From positions 1-64,000 of the forward strand of contig NSIR01000004.1 in the NCBI GenBank assembly GCA_002737445.1: DNA of 64,000 bases, written 5' to 3'. Origin of the DNA: Nitrosarchaeum sp. GTDB lineage: Archaea; Thermoproteota; Nitrososphaeria; Nitrososphaerales; Nitrosopumilaceae. This document shows positions 1-10,055 of the stretch, piece by piece; position 1 is the stretch's first letter; each line of letters starts with the position of its first letter. Both the position numbers and the translations under genes were made by a program. Under the pieces are notes generated by a model that worked only from the letters and a program-made list of their open reading frames with translations, was not told the origin of the DNA and searched no databases.

Positions 1-981
<981 letters not shown>

Positions 982-1073
982 TTCTGAACTCTTTTTGTGA
1001 CTGCGATCTTTTATCTATAATTGGTATAATGACGGAAAGCTAGCTCTCAACTTTAATATAATTAGTAATTTTT

Positions 1074-1742
1074 TTGGAAATTAGAAATACATTGCTAGCA
1101 ATTTTTGATGTTGAAGGAGTTCTATATGATGCGGAATATCTACCAATTCTTGCAGAAAAACTCCACAAAGAAGATGAAATTTGGGAAATCACAAAACAAG
1201 GTATTCAGGGTGTTATTAATTGGGAAGATGGTCTTAAAACTCGGGTTGAGGCACTAAAAGGTCTTGATTTTACAACATGTAAAGAAATTGCTGATGCCTT
1301 ACCAATAATGACTGGAGCAAAGGAGGCATGTAGAATTTTAAAAGCAGCTGGATGGAAATTGATGGCAATCTCAGGTGGATTTACAATAATGACTGATAGA
1401 TTAAAAAAAGAATTAGATTTAGATTATATTTTTTCAAATGAACTAATTTTTAAAAATGGAAAATTAGATGGAGTTACACTACAAGTCGATTCAGATAAAT
1501 CCAAATCCGCCAAAATCAAAATTGCAGAATGGAATGAAAAAAAAGAGAATATTGTGTGCGTAGTTGACGGTGCAAATGACATAAAATTATTTGATGTATC
1601 TGGATTAGGCATTGCATATAGAGCTCAAGATGTGGTAAAAGATTTAGCAACTACTACCCTGGAAGAAAAAGATCTTTCAAAAATACTTGATATTATAAAT
1701 AAACACTACCATATAAAATTGGAAACCACATCTAATACATAA
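1074..1742 (+). CDS. HAD-superfamily phosphatase, phosphoserine phosphatase-like
   Basis: A 222-residue HAD hydrolase. Motif I is FDVEGVLYD near residue 11, with the nucleophilic Asp followed by Glu-Gly-Val rather than the common DxDGT. Motif II is AISGGF near residue 100. Motif III is VVDGANDIKLF near residue 165, with the Asp that holds magnesium. A helical cap of about 70 residues sits between motifs I and II, as in SerB. A phosphoserine phosphatase role would suit serine and cysteine supply, and a cysteine synthase family gene lies 1 kb downstream, but the DxE variant of motif I leaves the substrate open. It starts at a TTG; the next gene, cofE, begins 34 bases after its stop. Confidence 0.65.
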   Translation: MEIRNTLLAIFDVEGVLYDAEYLPILAEKLHKEDEIWEITKQGIQGVINWEDGLKTRVEALKGLDFTTCKEIADALPIMTGAKEACRILKAAGWKLMAISGGFTIMTDRLKKELDLDYIFSNELIFKNGKLDGVTLQVDSDKSKSAKIKIAEWNEKKENIVCVVDGANDIKLFDVSGLGIAYRAQDVVKDLATTTLEEKDLSKILDIINKHYHIKLETTSNT

Positions 1743-1776
1743 CCAATATCTTACAGTATTTTCCGTTCTATTATAA

Positions 1777-2502
1777 TTGCAAATCATTCCAGTATACCTT
1801 GAAAAAGAAATTGATTCTAGTGATAATTTGTCTAAATTAATAATTAATTCTGAAGAAATCCACAATGGAGATATTTTGATTATTGCCCAGAAAATTATCT
1901 CAAAATTGGAAGGACGTGTAGTTGAATTATCTAAAGTAGTGCCTTCATTATTAGCTGAAGGTATTAGTTCTGAGTATAAAAAAAATCCGCAGATAGTAGA
2001 ATTAATTTTAAATGAATCAGAACAAATCATACGAATGGATAATGGTATATTGATTGTTGAAACAAAAAATGGATTCATTTGTGCAAATGCTGGTATTGAT
2101 GAAAGTAATGTGAAAAATGGATTTGTAACATTACTACCTAAAAATTCTGATGTTTCAGCGGAAAATATTCGAAATGATATTTTTAAAATGATTCAGAAAA
2201 ATGTGTCTGTTATTATTTCTGATACATTTGGGCGTCCATTTAGAATGGGACAAACTAATTGCGCCATTGGAATTTCTGGTATGAATCCAATACTTGATTA
2301 TGTTGGAACTGAGGATTCTTTTAAAAAAGTATTACATGTTACTGCAATTGCAATTGCTGATGAGCTTTGCTCTGCGGCTGAATTAGTGATGAAAAAAGTT
2401 ACTAATTGCCCTGCAGCAATTATTCGTGGCTATGATTTTAAAAATGAACCTTCATCCATCCGTAATCTAATTCGTCCTAAAAATGAAGATTTGTTTAGAT
2501 GA
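1777..2502 (+). CDS. cofE: Coenzyme F420-0:L-glutamate ligase (CofE)
   Basis: CofE adds gamma-linked glutamate to F420-0 using GTP, finishing the deazaflavin cofactor F420. The 241-residue protein carries the family landmarks in order: AQKIISKLEGR near residue 37, ICANAGIDESNV near residue 104, and ISDTFGRPFRMGQ near residue 147 followed by CAIGISG. Its length matches archaeal CofE without the C-terminal nitroreductase domain found in bacterial FbiB. The start is a TTG at 1777. A HAD phosphatase lies just upstream and a TusA-like gene just downstream, so no cof cluster is visible here. Confident by motif. Confidence 0.85.
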   Translation: MQIIPVYLEKEIDSSDNLSKLIINSEEIHNGDILIIAQKIISKLEGRVVELSKVVPSLLAEGISSEYKKNPQIVELILNESEQIIRMDNGILIVETKNGFICANAGIDESNVKNGFVTLLPKNSDVSAENIRNDIFKMIQKNVSVIISDTFGRPFRMGQTNCAIGISGMNPILDYVGTEDSFKKVLHVTAIAIADELCSAAELVMKKVTNCPAAIIRGYDFKNEPSSIRNLIRPKNEDLFR

Positions 2503-2575
2503 TTCTTGATAATATCATAAAGTGATAAAAATAGATTTTAATATGACAAAACGTGTATTCTGAATTAGATATCTA

Positions 2576-2812
2576 ATGTCTGAAACAAATGATAAAAAAT
2601 TAGACGCGACTGGATTATTTTGTCCCGAACCTGTATTTAGAACTAAAATTGAGATTGAAAGAATGCAAGTAGGACAAGTGTTAACTGTATCTGCGGATGA
2701 TCCTGCAGCAGAGGATGACATTACACGATGGGTCACACGAAACGGTCATGTGTTATTGGATGTAAAAAAAGATGGTAACACGATCACTTTTCAAATTAAA
2801 AAGGTGAAATAA
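2576..2812 (+). CDS. TusA/SirA-like sulfur carrier protein
   Basis: A small 78-residue protein with the TusA fold signature LDATGLFCPEPVFRTK: Leu-Asp-x-x-Gly-x-x-Cys-Pro-x-Pro. Cys16 is the persulfide-bearing residue in this family, and the following Pro is conserved. TusA proteins relay sulfane sulfur to tRNA thiolation, molybdopterin or other acceptors. A cysteine synthase family gene starts 9 bases downstream, so the two are probably co-transcribed and linked by sulfur handling. The target of the sulfur cannot be read from the sequence. Confidence 0.85.
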   Translation: MSETNDKKLDATGLFCPEPVFRTKIEIERMQVGQVLTVSADDPAAEDDITRWVTRNGHVLLDVKKDGNTITFQIKKVK

Positions 2813-2821
2813 AACAAAATC

Positions 2822-3820
2822 ATGGGATCTGAAAATAGTTCTGATATTTTAAACCAAATCGGGAATACCCCTCTTGTAAAATTAGATTCTCTTTCAATTG
2901 ATAATGCTACATATTTTGCAAAACTTGAAGGTCACAATCCATTTGGCTCTGTTAAAGATAGAGCCGCATACTGGATGATTAAAGATGGTGAGGAAAAAGG
3001 TAAACTCACACGGGGTAAAAGTATCATTATTGAGCCTACCTCTGGAAATACAGGTATAGGTTTAGCTGGTATTGCAAATGTACTTGGTTACAAAGTTGAG
3101 ATTGTAATTCCTGAAAAAGCTAGCGATGAAACTAAGAATATTATTAGAAGTTTAGGTGCCAAAGTTTTTGAGACAAGTGATGATCTTTGCCCAAAAGTAG
3201 GTGCCGGTACTGATCAAAGTATTGCATTAGCGACTTCTATAGCTTCATCAAGACCTGACACATATTATTCTCCAAATCAATATGCAAATGAGGCAAATTT
3301 TATGGGTCATTATATGGGGACAGGTCCTGAAATTTGGAAACAAACTGATGGTAAAATCACTCACTTTTTTACAGGTGTAGGTACTGGAGGTACAATTACT
3401 GGAATTGGTACATTTCTTAAAGAAAAAAATCCAAATGTCAAAATTATCGGTTGCCAACCTCAACAAAATCATTTAATTCAAGGATGGCGAAATTTTGAAG
3501 AATCCTCAAAACCTGATTTATTTTTAAAACGGGAAAGTGTCGTTGATGATTGGGTATCTGTAAATAATGATGAAGCGTTTTCTGTTGTAAAAGAAGTACT
3601 AGTAAAAGATAAACTATTGATCAGTCCTTCCTCTGCGGCTGTCTATGCATGTATGAAAAAATATAAAATTGGTGGCAATAGGTGTGTTGTTGGAATATTT
3701 GCTGATGATGGGAGAAAATTCAAGAGTATCTATGCTGCACAAAATATAATGAACGAACAAGAATTTAATGATGGACTTAGAGAAGCAAAACACATGTCTA
3801 AATTAGCATATTCATTGTAA
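2822..3820 (+). CDS. PLP-dependent cysteine synthase family protein
   Basis: A 332-residue fold-type II PLP enzyme. The Schiff-base lysine is in NPFGSVKDRAA near residue 45, the substrate loop is EPTSGNTGIGLA near residue 73, the phosphate cradle is GVGTGGTITGIG near residue 180, and SPSSAA is near residue 265. These make it a CysK/CysM relative that forms cysteine from an activated serine and sulfide, or from protein-bound sulfur. The adjacent TusA-like gene (9-base gap) hints at sulfur delivered by a carrier. The acceptor could be O-acetylserine or O-phosphoserine; the nearby SerB-like HAD gene does not decide this. Cystathionine beta-synthase is an alternative within the same family. Confidence 0.8.
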   Translation: MGSENSSDILNQIGNTPLVKLDSLSIDNATYFAKLEGHNPFGSVKDRAAYWMIKDGEEKGKLTRGKSIIIEPTSGNTGIGLAGIANVLGYKVEIVIPEKASDETKNIIRSLGAKVFETSDDLCPKVGAGTDQSIALATSIASSRPDTYYSPNQYANEANFMGHYMGTGPEIWKQTDGKITHFFTGVGTGGTITGIGTFLKEKNPNVKIIGCQPQQNHLIQGWRNFEESSKPDLFLKRESVVDDWVSVNNDEAFSVVKEVLVKDKLLISPSSAAVYACMKKYKIGGNRCVVGIFADDGRKFKSIYAAQNIMNEQEFNDGLREAKHMSKLAYSL

Positions 3821-3832
3821 ATTTTATTTTGA

Positions 3833-4312
3833 CTAGTCTTGTTTTTTAATATCTTTCAAGCTAGTTTCATAGAATTCTCGAAAAAATTTATTCATATCTG
3901 TTTCATATTGAAAACATGCATTATTTGATTCAACTAATCTTTCTCTAAGTTCTTTGCTCCATTTACTTTGTTGTTTATCTTTTAATTTAATTACTGAAGG
4001 ATTATTTTTGACTTCTTCCATATTTGCTATAAATTTTAATGCCATCTGGGAAAATTTACTTATTCTAAGTAAAAATAATCCTGCTTGTTCTTTATTTTTT
4101 AAATTCATTAATTCATGTGCTTGAATATAGTATTCTTTTCCTTTTTCATAATATTTTTTAAATTCATTAATTCTGTTTTGCCAAAATAACTCTGTTGAAT
4201 TTTCTGTTATTTTATAACTAAAATGAATTGCTGATAATTCCTTTCCCAATTTTGCCAAAACATCGCTATTTTCACTGATAATTTCTTTGACTTTTTCTAT
4301 TTCATCATTCAT
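3833..4312 (-). CDS. Uncharacterised helical protein
   Basis: About 159 residues from an ATG at 4312; a TTG at 4336 would add 8 residues. The sequence is almost entirely charged and helical, with no signal peptide or membrane segment, and includes FWQNRINEFKKYYEKGKEY and an Arg/Lys-rich stretch near residue 120. No family is recognised. It lies convergent to the cysteine synthase gene with only 12 bases between stops. Confidence 0.6.
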   Translation of the reverse strand: MNDEIEKVKEIISENSDVLAKLGKELSAIHFSYKITENSTELFWQNRINEFKKYYEKGKEYYIQAHELMNLKNKEQAGLFLLRISKFSQMALKFIANMEEVKNNPSVIKLKDKQQSKWSKELRERLVESNNACFQYETDMNKFFREFYETSLKDIKKQD

Positions 4313-4356
4313 TATAATGCATAATTTTTTCTCCAATAAAGAGTTTGAAACTAATT

Positions 4357-4569
4357 TTATGTATCATTTTTCCATACATTATTTAGTATTTTTGAATAAT
4401 CCATTAAACAATTTTCACAAAATGAATCCCATTCACCAATTTCTAATAATTTAAAAAATTCTAATGTCCATTTGTATGGAGGCTCTTTTGTATATTGAAA
4501 TTGCTGAATTGTAAAAATTTTCTTTTCTTCAAATTTATTTAGGCATTTTTTACACTGCGCATTTTTCAT
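4357..4569 (-). CDS. Small protein with two CxxC pairs
   Basis: A 70-residue protein with CKKC at residues 6-9 and CENC at about 52-55, spaced like a four-cysteine zinc site. The middle is aromatic and acidic (YKWTLEFFKLLEIGEW). It probably binds zinc and may mediate protein or nucleic-acid contacts. It is transcribed with the uncharacterised gene at 3833-4312, 44 bases apart. The protein at 59084-59278 has a similar layout. Confidence 0.6.
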   Translation of the reverse strand: MKNAQCKKCLNKFEEKKIFTIQQFQYTKEPPYKWTLEFFKLLEIGEWDSFCENCLMDYSKILNNVWKNDT

Positions 4570-4597
4570 TAGATATTTTTATAAATTAATTGGTTAT

Positions 4598-5590
4598 TTA
4601 GGAATTTTCTGTAAGATACTTGTCTACATCTATTGCTGCCATACATCCAAATCCTGCCGCTGTGACTGCTTGTCTATAACTTCTATCATGTACATCACCT
4701 GCTGCAAAAATACCTTCAATATTTGTATGCGTTTTATTTTTTAAAATAATGTATCCATCAGCATCTAAATCAATTTGTTTTTTAAACAATTTTGTATTTG
4801 GTTCATGACCTATTGCAACAAAAAGTCCTGCAACGTCGAGTGTTTTTTCTTCATTAGTTTTAATATTTTTTAGTACGGCCTGTCGCATTTTTTGATCCCC
4901 TTTAATTTCTACTACTGTTGAATTCCAATGGAATTTTATTTTGTTATTCTTTATTGCTCTTTCTTGCATTATTTTACTGGCACGTAATGTTTCTTTCCTG
5001 TGCACCAAATGTACAGTTGTTGCAAATTTTGTAAGAAATGTTGCTTCCTCTAATGCTGAATCTCCGCCACCAACTACTATCAATTCTTGATTTTTGAAAA
5101 ATGGTCCATCACATGTTGCACAATATGACACTCCTTTCCCTGCAAAAGTTTGTTCTCCCTCTAATCCCATTTTTCTGGGATTGGCTCCTGTTGAAATAAT
5201 AACTGCTCGTCCTTCATACTCTTCTGACGCTGTTAGTATTTTGAAAGGTCTATGTGTAAAATCCACATTTACTACTTCATCATCTATTATTGTAGTTCCC
5301 ATTCTTTGTGTTTGTTTTCGCATTTCAATCATTAAATCTGGACCCATTATTCCTTTTTCAAATCCTGGATAATTCTCAACTTCTGTTGTATTGACTAATT
5401 GACCCCCTGGCAATATGCCTGATAAAATGAGTGTATCATATCCTGCTCTTGAACAATAAATTCCCGCCGTATACCCTGAAGGACCTGCTCCAATAATTAC
5501 AATATCAAATTTTGTTTTCTTTTTATCTGGACTTTTTGGTGTTTTGTCTTTATTTTCTAATATTGTTGCACCTGAATCTGCAGCCATCAT
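4598..5590 (-). CDS. trxB: Thioredoxin reductase
   Basis: A 330-residue FAD/NAD(P)H disulfide reductase of the low-molecular-weight type. The FAD dinucleotide motif GAGPSG is near residue 34, the redox pair C157-A-T-C160 is followed by DGPFF, the NADPH motif is GGGDSALEEA near residue 174, and the closing FAD motif is GIFAAGDV near residue 300. An N-terminal extension of about 27 residues rich in Lys, Asp and Pro precedes the fold. It reduces thioredoxin-like proteins in the cytoplasm. Start choice between the two adjacent ATGs is unresolved. Confidence 0.93.
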   Translation of the reverse strand: MMAADSGATILENKDKTPKSPDKKKTKFDIVIIGAGPSGYTAGIYCSRAGYDTLILSGILPGGQLVNTTEVENYPGFEKGIMGPDLMIEMRKQTQRMGTTIIDDEVVNVDFTHRPFKILTASEEYEGRAVIISTGANPRKMGLEGEQTFAGKGVSYCATCDGPFFKNQELIVVGGGDSALEEATFLTKFATTVHLVHRKETLRASKIMQERAIKNNKIKFHWNSTVVEIKGDQKMRQAVLKNIKTNEEKTLDVAGLFVAIGHEPNTKLFKKQIDLDADGYIILKNKTHTNIEGIFAAGDVHDRSYRQAVTAAGFGCMAAIDVDKYLTENS

Positions 5591-5651
5591 AATATAATAT
5601 CTCTAAATTTGATTAATTTAAGTTGTTGAATATCTGCCAAATCATTTAATC

Positions 5652-6419
5652 TTAAATTTGAGTTATTTTTTCTAGTACACTTTGATGAAAATCACATAAT
5701 CTATTAATTTCTAATTGTGAATAAATCAGATCTTTTTGCCAATGTGCATTAAAAAGTCTACATTCTAATTTATCGCAAAATGCTACTCCTGTTTCAAAAT
5801 AAAATATTGCTTGTAAGAGATATCCTTCTATAATTTTTGACAATCGTTTATCATTATATTCTAGATATGTTGACTTGTGTTTTTGTTTAACTGATTCTAT
5901 GTTTTCACCTTGTCTGAGATTTGATATCATATCTAAATGATATTCCACTGATTTTGCTGGAGCTTCAATTATGCCTGTAGTTGAAATTATTGTGGGATTG
6001 GCACTTATCAATGCCCTTCCATGATATCTATAATCTGAATAATCATATGTGCCTAATAATTTGTCTGTAAATACAACATGAAACATGTTTAACGATTTTT
6101 CATCCTCATGTATTATCTCGCTCAATATATTTTGAATTTTAAATCCGTCATACATTGTGATATTTTCAACATCTGCATCATTTTTTTTATTTACTGAAAT
6201 TTCATTCGTATTGAAAGTTTGTTTTTCATATGGTTTTCTTAGATTTAAAATTATATGTGATTCTATTTTTTGACTCATATTTTTTTCTGATAAATTTAAG
6301 ATATTTTTCCTTATTTCAACTTCAACTGGAAATGTTTGTTTTAGAAAAGTTGCTAATTTTCGAGGTTTAATTTCTGAAACGGTTGGTTCATCATACAAAA
6401 ATATTTTTGATATTTTCAA
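5652..6419 (-). CDS. Conserved archaeal protein, possible DUF6775-type metallopeptidase
   Basis: A 255-residue soluble protein. The C-terminal part has a distinctive block with Phe-x-Thr-Gly and two cysteines, FETGVAFCDKLECRLFNAHW, near residues 208-227. From memory this resembles the DUF6775 family of putative metallopeptidases in archaea, and the block is reminiscent of cysteine-rich zinc sites in archaemetzincins, but no classical HExxH is present. It sits 23 bases downstream of thi4 on the same strand, so the two could share a transcript. Function is unproven. Confidence 0.55.
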   Translation of the reverse strand: MKISKIFLYDEPTVSEIKPRKLATFLKQTFPVEVEIRKNILNLSEKNMSQKIESHIILNLRKPYEKQTFNTNEISVNKKNDADVENITMYDGFKIQNILSEIIHEDEKSLNMFHVVFTDKLLGTYDYSDYRYHGRALISANPTIISTTGIIEAPAKSVEYHLDMISNLRQGENIESVKQKHKSTYLEYNDKRLSKIIEGYLLQAIFYFETGVAFCDKLECRLFNAHWQKDLIYSQLEINRLCDFHQSVLEKITQI

Positions 6420-6442
6420 TGAATTGATTTATTGTTGATTGT

Positions 6443-7273
6443 TTATCTTTCTAACTCTTTGATTTTTTCTGCTGTAATTTGAGCTGCTTTTCTACCTGAA
6501 AATAACATTGAGCCATAAGTTGGACCCATTCTAGCTAAACCGTACGTTTCAGTGACAGACATTCCTGCTGCAACCAACCCTGGATACACCTCACCAGTTT
6601 TGTTAACCACGTGTTCTTCACCTTCATTTACATACATTGGATTCATTCCCTTCCACTCTACTAATCCTCTATCTACAAGACGTTTTACTGCAACTGAATC
6701 ATGTCCTGATGCATCAATGATCATTTTTGCTTCAAGTGCAATAGGATCAACACATGTAATGTTTCTTGGTAATGCTGACACTGGCATCCAATTAACTACT
6801 ATACCACAAACTCTACCGTTTTTTAAAACAAGATCGTCGAACTTTGTAAGATTTAGGAATTTTACCCCTGCATCGCATGCAGCTGCAATTAATTTTGAAA
6901 CTGCATGTGGTCCTGGTGTCAAGTATAATCCCTCAGAAACTTTTTTGTATGGAATTCCTAACTCATCCCATATTTTTTGTGCAGGCTCTCTTACGGTTAC
7001 TGGGTTCATCATATACCCACCCAACCAATATCCGCCACCGAGATAATTATTTTGTTCAACAACTAATACTTTGTAACCCATATTTGAAAGATCTCTACTT
7101 GCAGTTAATCCTGCAGGTCCTGCTCCTATTATTATCACATCTGATTCTGCTCTATCTATTAAAACTGAATGAAATTCGTTTACAATTGCACGAGTAATTT
7201 CAACCTCACGAACATCTGTGAATATTTTTGTTGATTTTTCTGCGACTGTAGCTTCTTGCATGAAATTAATCAT
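6443..7273 (-). CDS. thi4: Thi4-type thiazole synthase
   Basis: A 276-residue enzyme making the thiazole moiety of thiamine from NAD, glycine and sulfur. An FAD/NAD-binding motif IIGAGPAGLTA is at about 48-58, and the family glycine loop NNYLGGGYWLGG follows at 75-86. A Cys at 174 (TCVDP) occupies the position of the sulfur-donating Cys of yeast THI4; methanogen enzymes have His there and use free sulfide. The C-terminus carries the conserved ETYGLARMGPTYGSM. An ATG at 7261 is an alternative start. A thiamine-binding family protein is encoded at 58347-58664. Confidence 0.9.
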   Translation of the reverse strand: MINFMQEATVAEKSTKIFTDVREVEITRAIVNEFHSVLIDRAESDVIIIGAGPAGLTASRDLSNMGYKVLVVEQNNYLGGGYWLGGYMMNPVTVREPAQKIWDELGIPYKKVSEGLYLTPGPHAVSKLIAAACDAGVKFLNLTKFDDLVLKNGRVCGIVVNWMPVSALPRNITCVDPIALEAKMIIDASGHDSVAVKRLVDRGLVEWKGMNPMYVNEGEEHVVNKTGEVYPGLVAAGMSVTETYGLARMGPTYGSMLFSGRKAAQITAEKIKELER

Positions 7274-7445
7274 TCTGAGAACCCATTAATACTTTCGCAC
7301 ATGTTTTTAAAATTAGGGCAAACTAATTCTAACTATGTGGAATTATTTTCAGTATGAGGAAAATTAATGTCTAACTTGAAACCTTGTTACCTAAACTTTC
7401 CAATATCAAAAATTTATATCATAACTCAAAGTACTTTCTATTGTA

Positions 7446-9254
7446 TTGACATTATCTGAATCTGTTAACTCTAACCCAATTTCTTCCAAATCTAAAATAA
7501 ATTGGGGAAAAATGGAGGAGGCTGAAGACTTTGCAGCGACTGTAAAATTATACCGTCAGGGAAAATTCGATGAAGATAGTTTTAGACGATATAGATTACA
7601 ACATGGCGCATATGGCACAAGAATGACTAATGATTATGCTATGGTTCGTATCAAATTACCTGCAGGTGAAGTTTACCCATATCAACTTGAAAAAATATCT
7701 CAATTAAGTGAGCAATTTTCTATAGGTAGTGCTCATTTTTCTACACGAGAAAATATCCAGTTACACTGGGTCGTATTGGAAGATGTTTCAGAAATTTTAC
7801 GAGGTTTAGCTGATGTTGGTCTTACATCCCGTGAAGCATGTGGTAATTCTGTTCGAAATGTAATGTGTAGTCCTTTGTCTGGTGTTTGCCCTGATGAGGA
7901 ATTTGATTCTACTCCATATGCTCTTGCTACAGCTAGATTTTTCCTGAGAAATCCGTTATCTCAAAGTCTTCCAAGAAAATTTAAATTTAATTTTACATGT
8001 TGTGAAAAACATGGAATGGTGAGAATGGTGGATGTTGGATTAATTTCACAAACTAGGGATTTAGATGGTTCAACTCAAAAAGGATTTAAAATTTTTCTTG
8101 GTGGTGGGTTGGGTAACAAATCTTTTGTTGGTCATCAATTGGAAGAATTTACTCCTGAGGAAGATCTTTTGTATACTTCCATTGCAGTGATTAGAATTTT
8201 TGATAGATTAGGTGATCGAAAAAATATGGCACGAAATAGAATGCGATATCTTGTTAATGATATGGGGTGGGAAAAATTTCGTAATCTTGTTCTTAAAGAA
8301 AGAGCCATTGTACGTGCAACTCAATCAGTTGTCACTCGTCTTGATGTAGATCATGCTCCAAACCTGATAAAACGACCTATTCAAATATCTGATGAAAGTG
8401 GTGGATCTATTCCAGAAGGATATGCACGATGGATTAAAACAAGCACTCTAAAACAAAAACAATCCGAATATCATTCAGTATTCATAACACTTGAGGCAGG
8501 AGACATAACCTCAAATCAGTTAATTTCACTAGCTAGCATAATTCAAGAATTTTCATCAGAAGGTAATGCTAGAACTGGATTTATACAAAATATCGCAATA
8601 CGTTATGTTCATGAAGAAGACTTGCCAAGACTATATTCCAAATTACTTGGGGTAGGGTTGGCAAAATCCGGCTCTCTTACTATGGCTGCACCTGTTGGTT
8701 GTTCTGGAACTACCTCTTGTAATTTAGCTTTGACCAACTCCCATAGATTGGCAAAGGAAATTCAAAGAAAATTCCTTGAACTCAAATTAGATCAAGATGA
8801 TGATTTATCTGATTCATCCATCAAGATAAGTGGGTGTCCTAACGCATGTGCCCAACATGGAATTGCAACAATTGGCTTTTTTGGTGGAGGAGGAAGAGTT
8901 GGAAAAGAAATGTATCCAAACTATCAAATGTCATTAGGTGGTCGTTCTGATGGCGAGACAACACTTGGTTCTACTTGTCATAGAATTCCTGCAAAAAGAG
9001 TAATTCCGGTAATTTTAAAAATAATTGAATTATTCAAGGAAAATAAAAAATCCAACGATACTCTAAAAGATTGGCTTCATAGAATTATAAATGGTAAGGA
9101 AGACACTGCAATAAAATCAATGCATGATATGAAAATCGCTTTGGATTTTTTAACAATTCCTCCTACTAAAGAGGAAGATCCGGATTTTTACAATGACTAT
9201 GGAAGTGATTCAAGTTATCATACAAAAACTGGAAAAGGTGAATGTGCAGCATGA
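7446..9254 (+). CDS. Siroheme- and [4Fe-4S]-containing sulfite/nitrite reductase
   Basis: A 602-residue protein of the ferredoxin-dependent assimilatory type. It has two half-domains with the siroheme-contact motif STRENIQLHW near residue 99, then the cluster cysteines in GCSGTTSC near residue 420 and SGCPNACAQHG near residue 461, giving the Cys-x5-Cys and Cys-x3-Cys pattern. It catalyses six-electron reduction of sulfite or nitrite. The gene overlaps a rhodanese gene and lies in a sulfur-rich neighbourhood, which favours sulfite, but the sequence alone cannot settle the substrate. It starts at a TTG at 7446. Confidence 0.85.
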   Translation: MTLSESVNSNPISSKSKINWGKMEEAEDFAATVKLYRQGKFDEDSFRRYRLQHGAYGTRMTNDYAMVRIKLPAGEVYPYQLEKISQLSEQFSIGSAHFSTRENIQLHWVVLEDVSEILRGLADVGLTSREACGNSVRNVMCSPLSGVCPDEEFDSTPYALATARFFLRNPLSQSLPRKFKFNFTCCEKHGMVRMVDVGLISQTRDLDGSTQKGFKIFLGGGLGNKSFVGHQLEEFTPEEDLLYTSIAVIRIFDRLGDRKNMARNRMRYLVNDMGWEKFRNLVLKERAIVRATQSVVTRLDVDHAPNLIKRPIQISDESGGSIPEGYARWIKTSTLKQKQSEYHSVFITLEAGDITSNQLISLASIIQEFSSEGNARTGFIQNIAIRYVHEEDLPRLYSKLLGVGLAKSGSLTMAAPVGCSGTTSCNLALTNSHRLAKEIQRKFLELKLDQDDDLSDSSIKISGCPNACAQHGIATIGFFGGGGRVGKEMYPNYQMSLGGRSDGETTLGSTCHRIPAKRVIPVILKIIELFKENKKSNDTLKDWLHRIINGKEDTAIKSMHDMKIALDFLTIPPTKEEDPDFYNDYGSDSSYHTKTGKGECAA

Positions 9255-10054
9255 GTCAAGAAAAAAATGTAAAAATAACAATGGATATTGATTCGCTTAG
9301 ATCTGAACTTAGAGACAATAGTGTTAGAGTGATTGACGTACGAAGAGAAGAAGATTATAAAAAAAGCCATATTCCAAATGCCGTAAATTTACCACTTGCA
9401 AATTTATTATCTGATGATAGTCCTGAACGTGTTGTAAAACTTGTAAATACAATTGGTATTGATGATGAAACTCCTGTAGTAGTTTACGATGATACATTTG
9501 GTGCACTTGCATCTAGAGTTGCATGGACATTGGAATATTTGGGTCATTCTAAAGTATCTTTGCTTGAAACAACTTTTAGTAAATGGAAATCCCTTGGGTT
9601 AGAACACGATGATAAAATTCCACAAATACAAAGTAAAGAACACACTATTCAACTTAATTCAGAAATTTTATCAACAACTGATTATTTAGAAACATCCAAA
9701 AATAAACCAAATGTACTTTTAATTGATAATAGGGAACGATTGAACTATTTGGAACAACACATTCCTGGTGCAATCAATCTACCTTATAGAACACTTGCAA
9801 CACAGGATAAAATTTTACGACCAAAGGAAGATATGAAACGTCTTTTAGATAATAGAGGAATTACAGGCGAATTTGAAATTATCACTTATTGTGGAAGTGT
9901 TGGAACTCTTTCAGGATTAGCTTACTATGCATTAAAATCAATTGGATTATCTAATATCAAATTGTATGTACGCTCTTTTAAAGAATGGAAGGGTCTTGAA
10001 AAACCAACCGTGAAACAAGAGGATGCCCATTATTGGGATCTCTCTGCAGAATAA
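9251..10054 (+). CDS. Two-domain rhodanese-type sulfurtransferase
   Basis: About 267 residues from the ATG at 9251, which overlaps the reductase stop (ATGA); an ATG at 9242 would add three residues. Two rhodanese domains are visible. The first has VIDVRREEDYKKSHIPNA and lacks a catalytic Cys, having YDDTFGA at the loop. The second has LLIDNRERLNYLEQHIPGA and an active loop YCGSVGTLSG with the catalytic Cys. This is the arrangement of thiosulfate or 3-mercaptopyruvate sulfurtransferases. Translational coupling to the siroheme reductase suggests work on the product or supply of that enzyme. Confidence 0.85.
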   Translation: MSQEKNVKITMDIDSLRSELRDNSVRVIDVRREEDYKKSHIPNAVNLPLANLLSDDSPERVVKLVNTIGIDDETPVVVYDDTFGALASRVAWTLEYLGHSKVSLLETTFSKWKSLGLEHDDKIPQIQSKEHTIQLNSEILSTTDYLETSKNKPNVLLIDNRERLNYLEQHIPGAINLPYRTLATQDKILRPKEDMKRLLDNRGITGEFEIITYCGSVGTLSGLAYYALKSIGLSNIKLYVRSFKEWKGLEKPTVKQEDAHYWDLSAE

Positions 10055-10055
10055 A

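Noticed and set aside
7270-7310. CTGAGAACCC near thi4, reminiscent of a TPP riboswitch
   Set aside because: It is on the strand opposite to thi4 transcription and the other conserved TPP elements are missing.
7446-9254. Dissimilatory nitrite reductase for ammonia oxidation
   Set aside because: The siroheme and [4Fe-4S] motifs are those of the assimilatory ferredoxin-dependent type, and the context is sulfur related.
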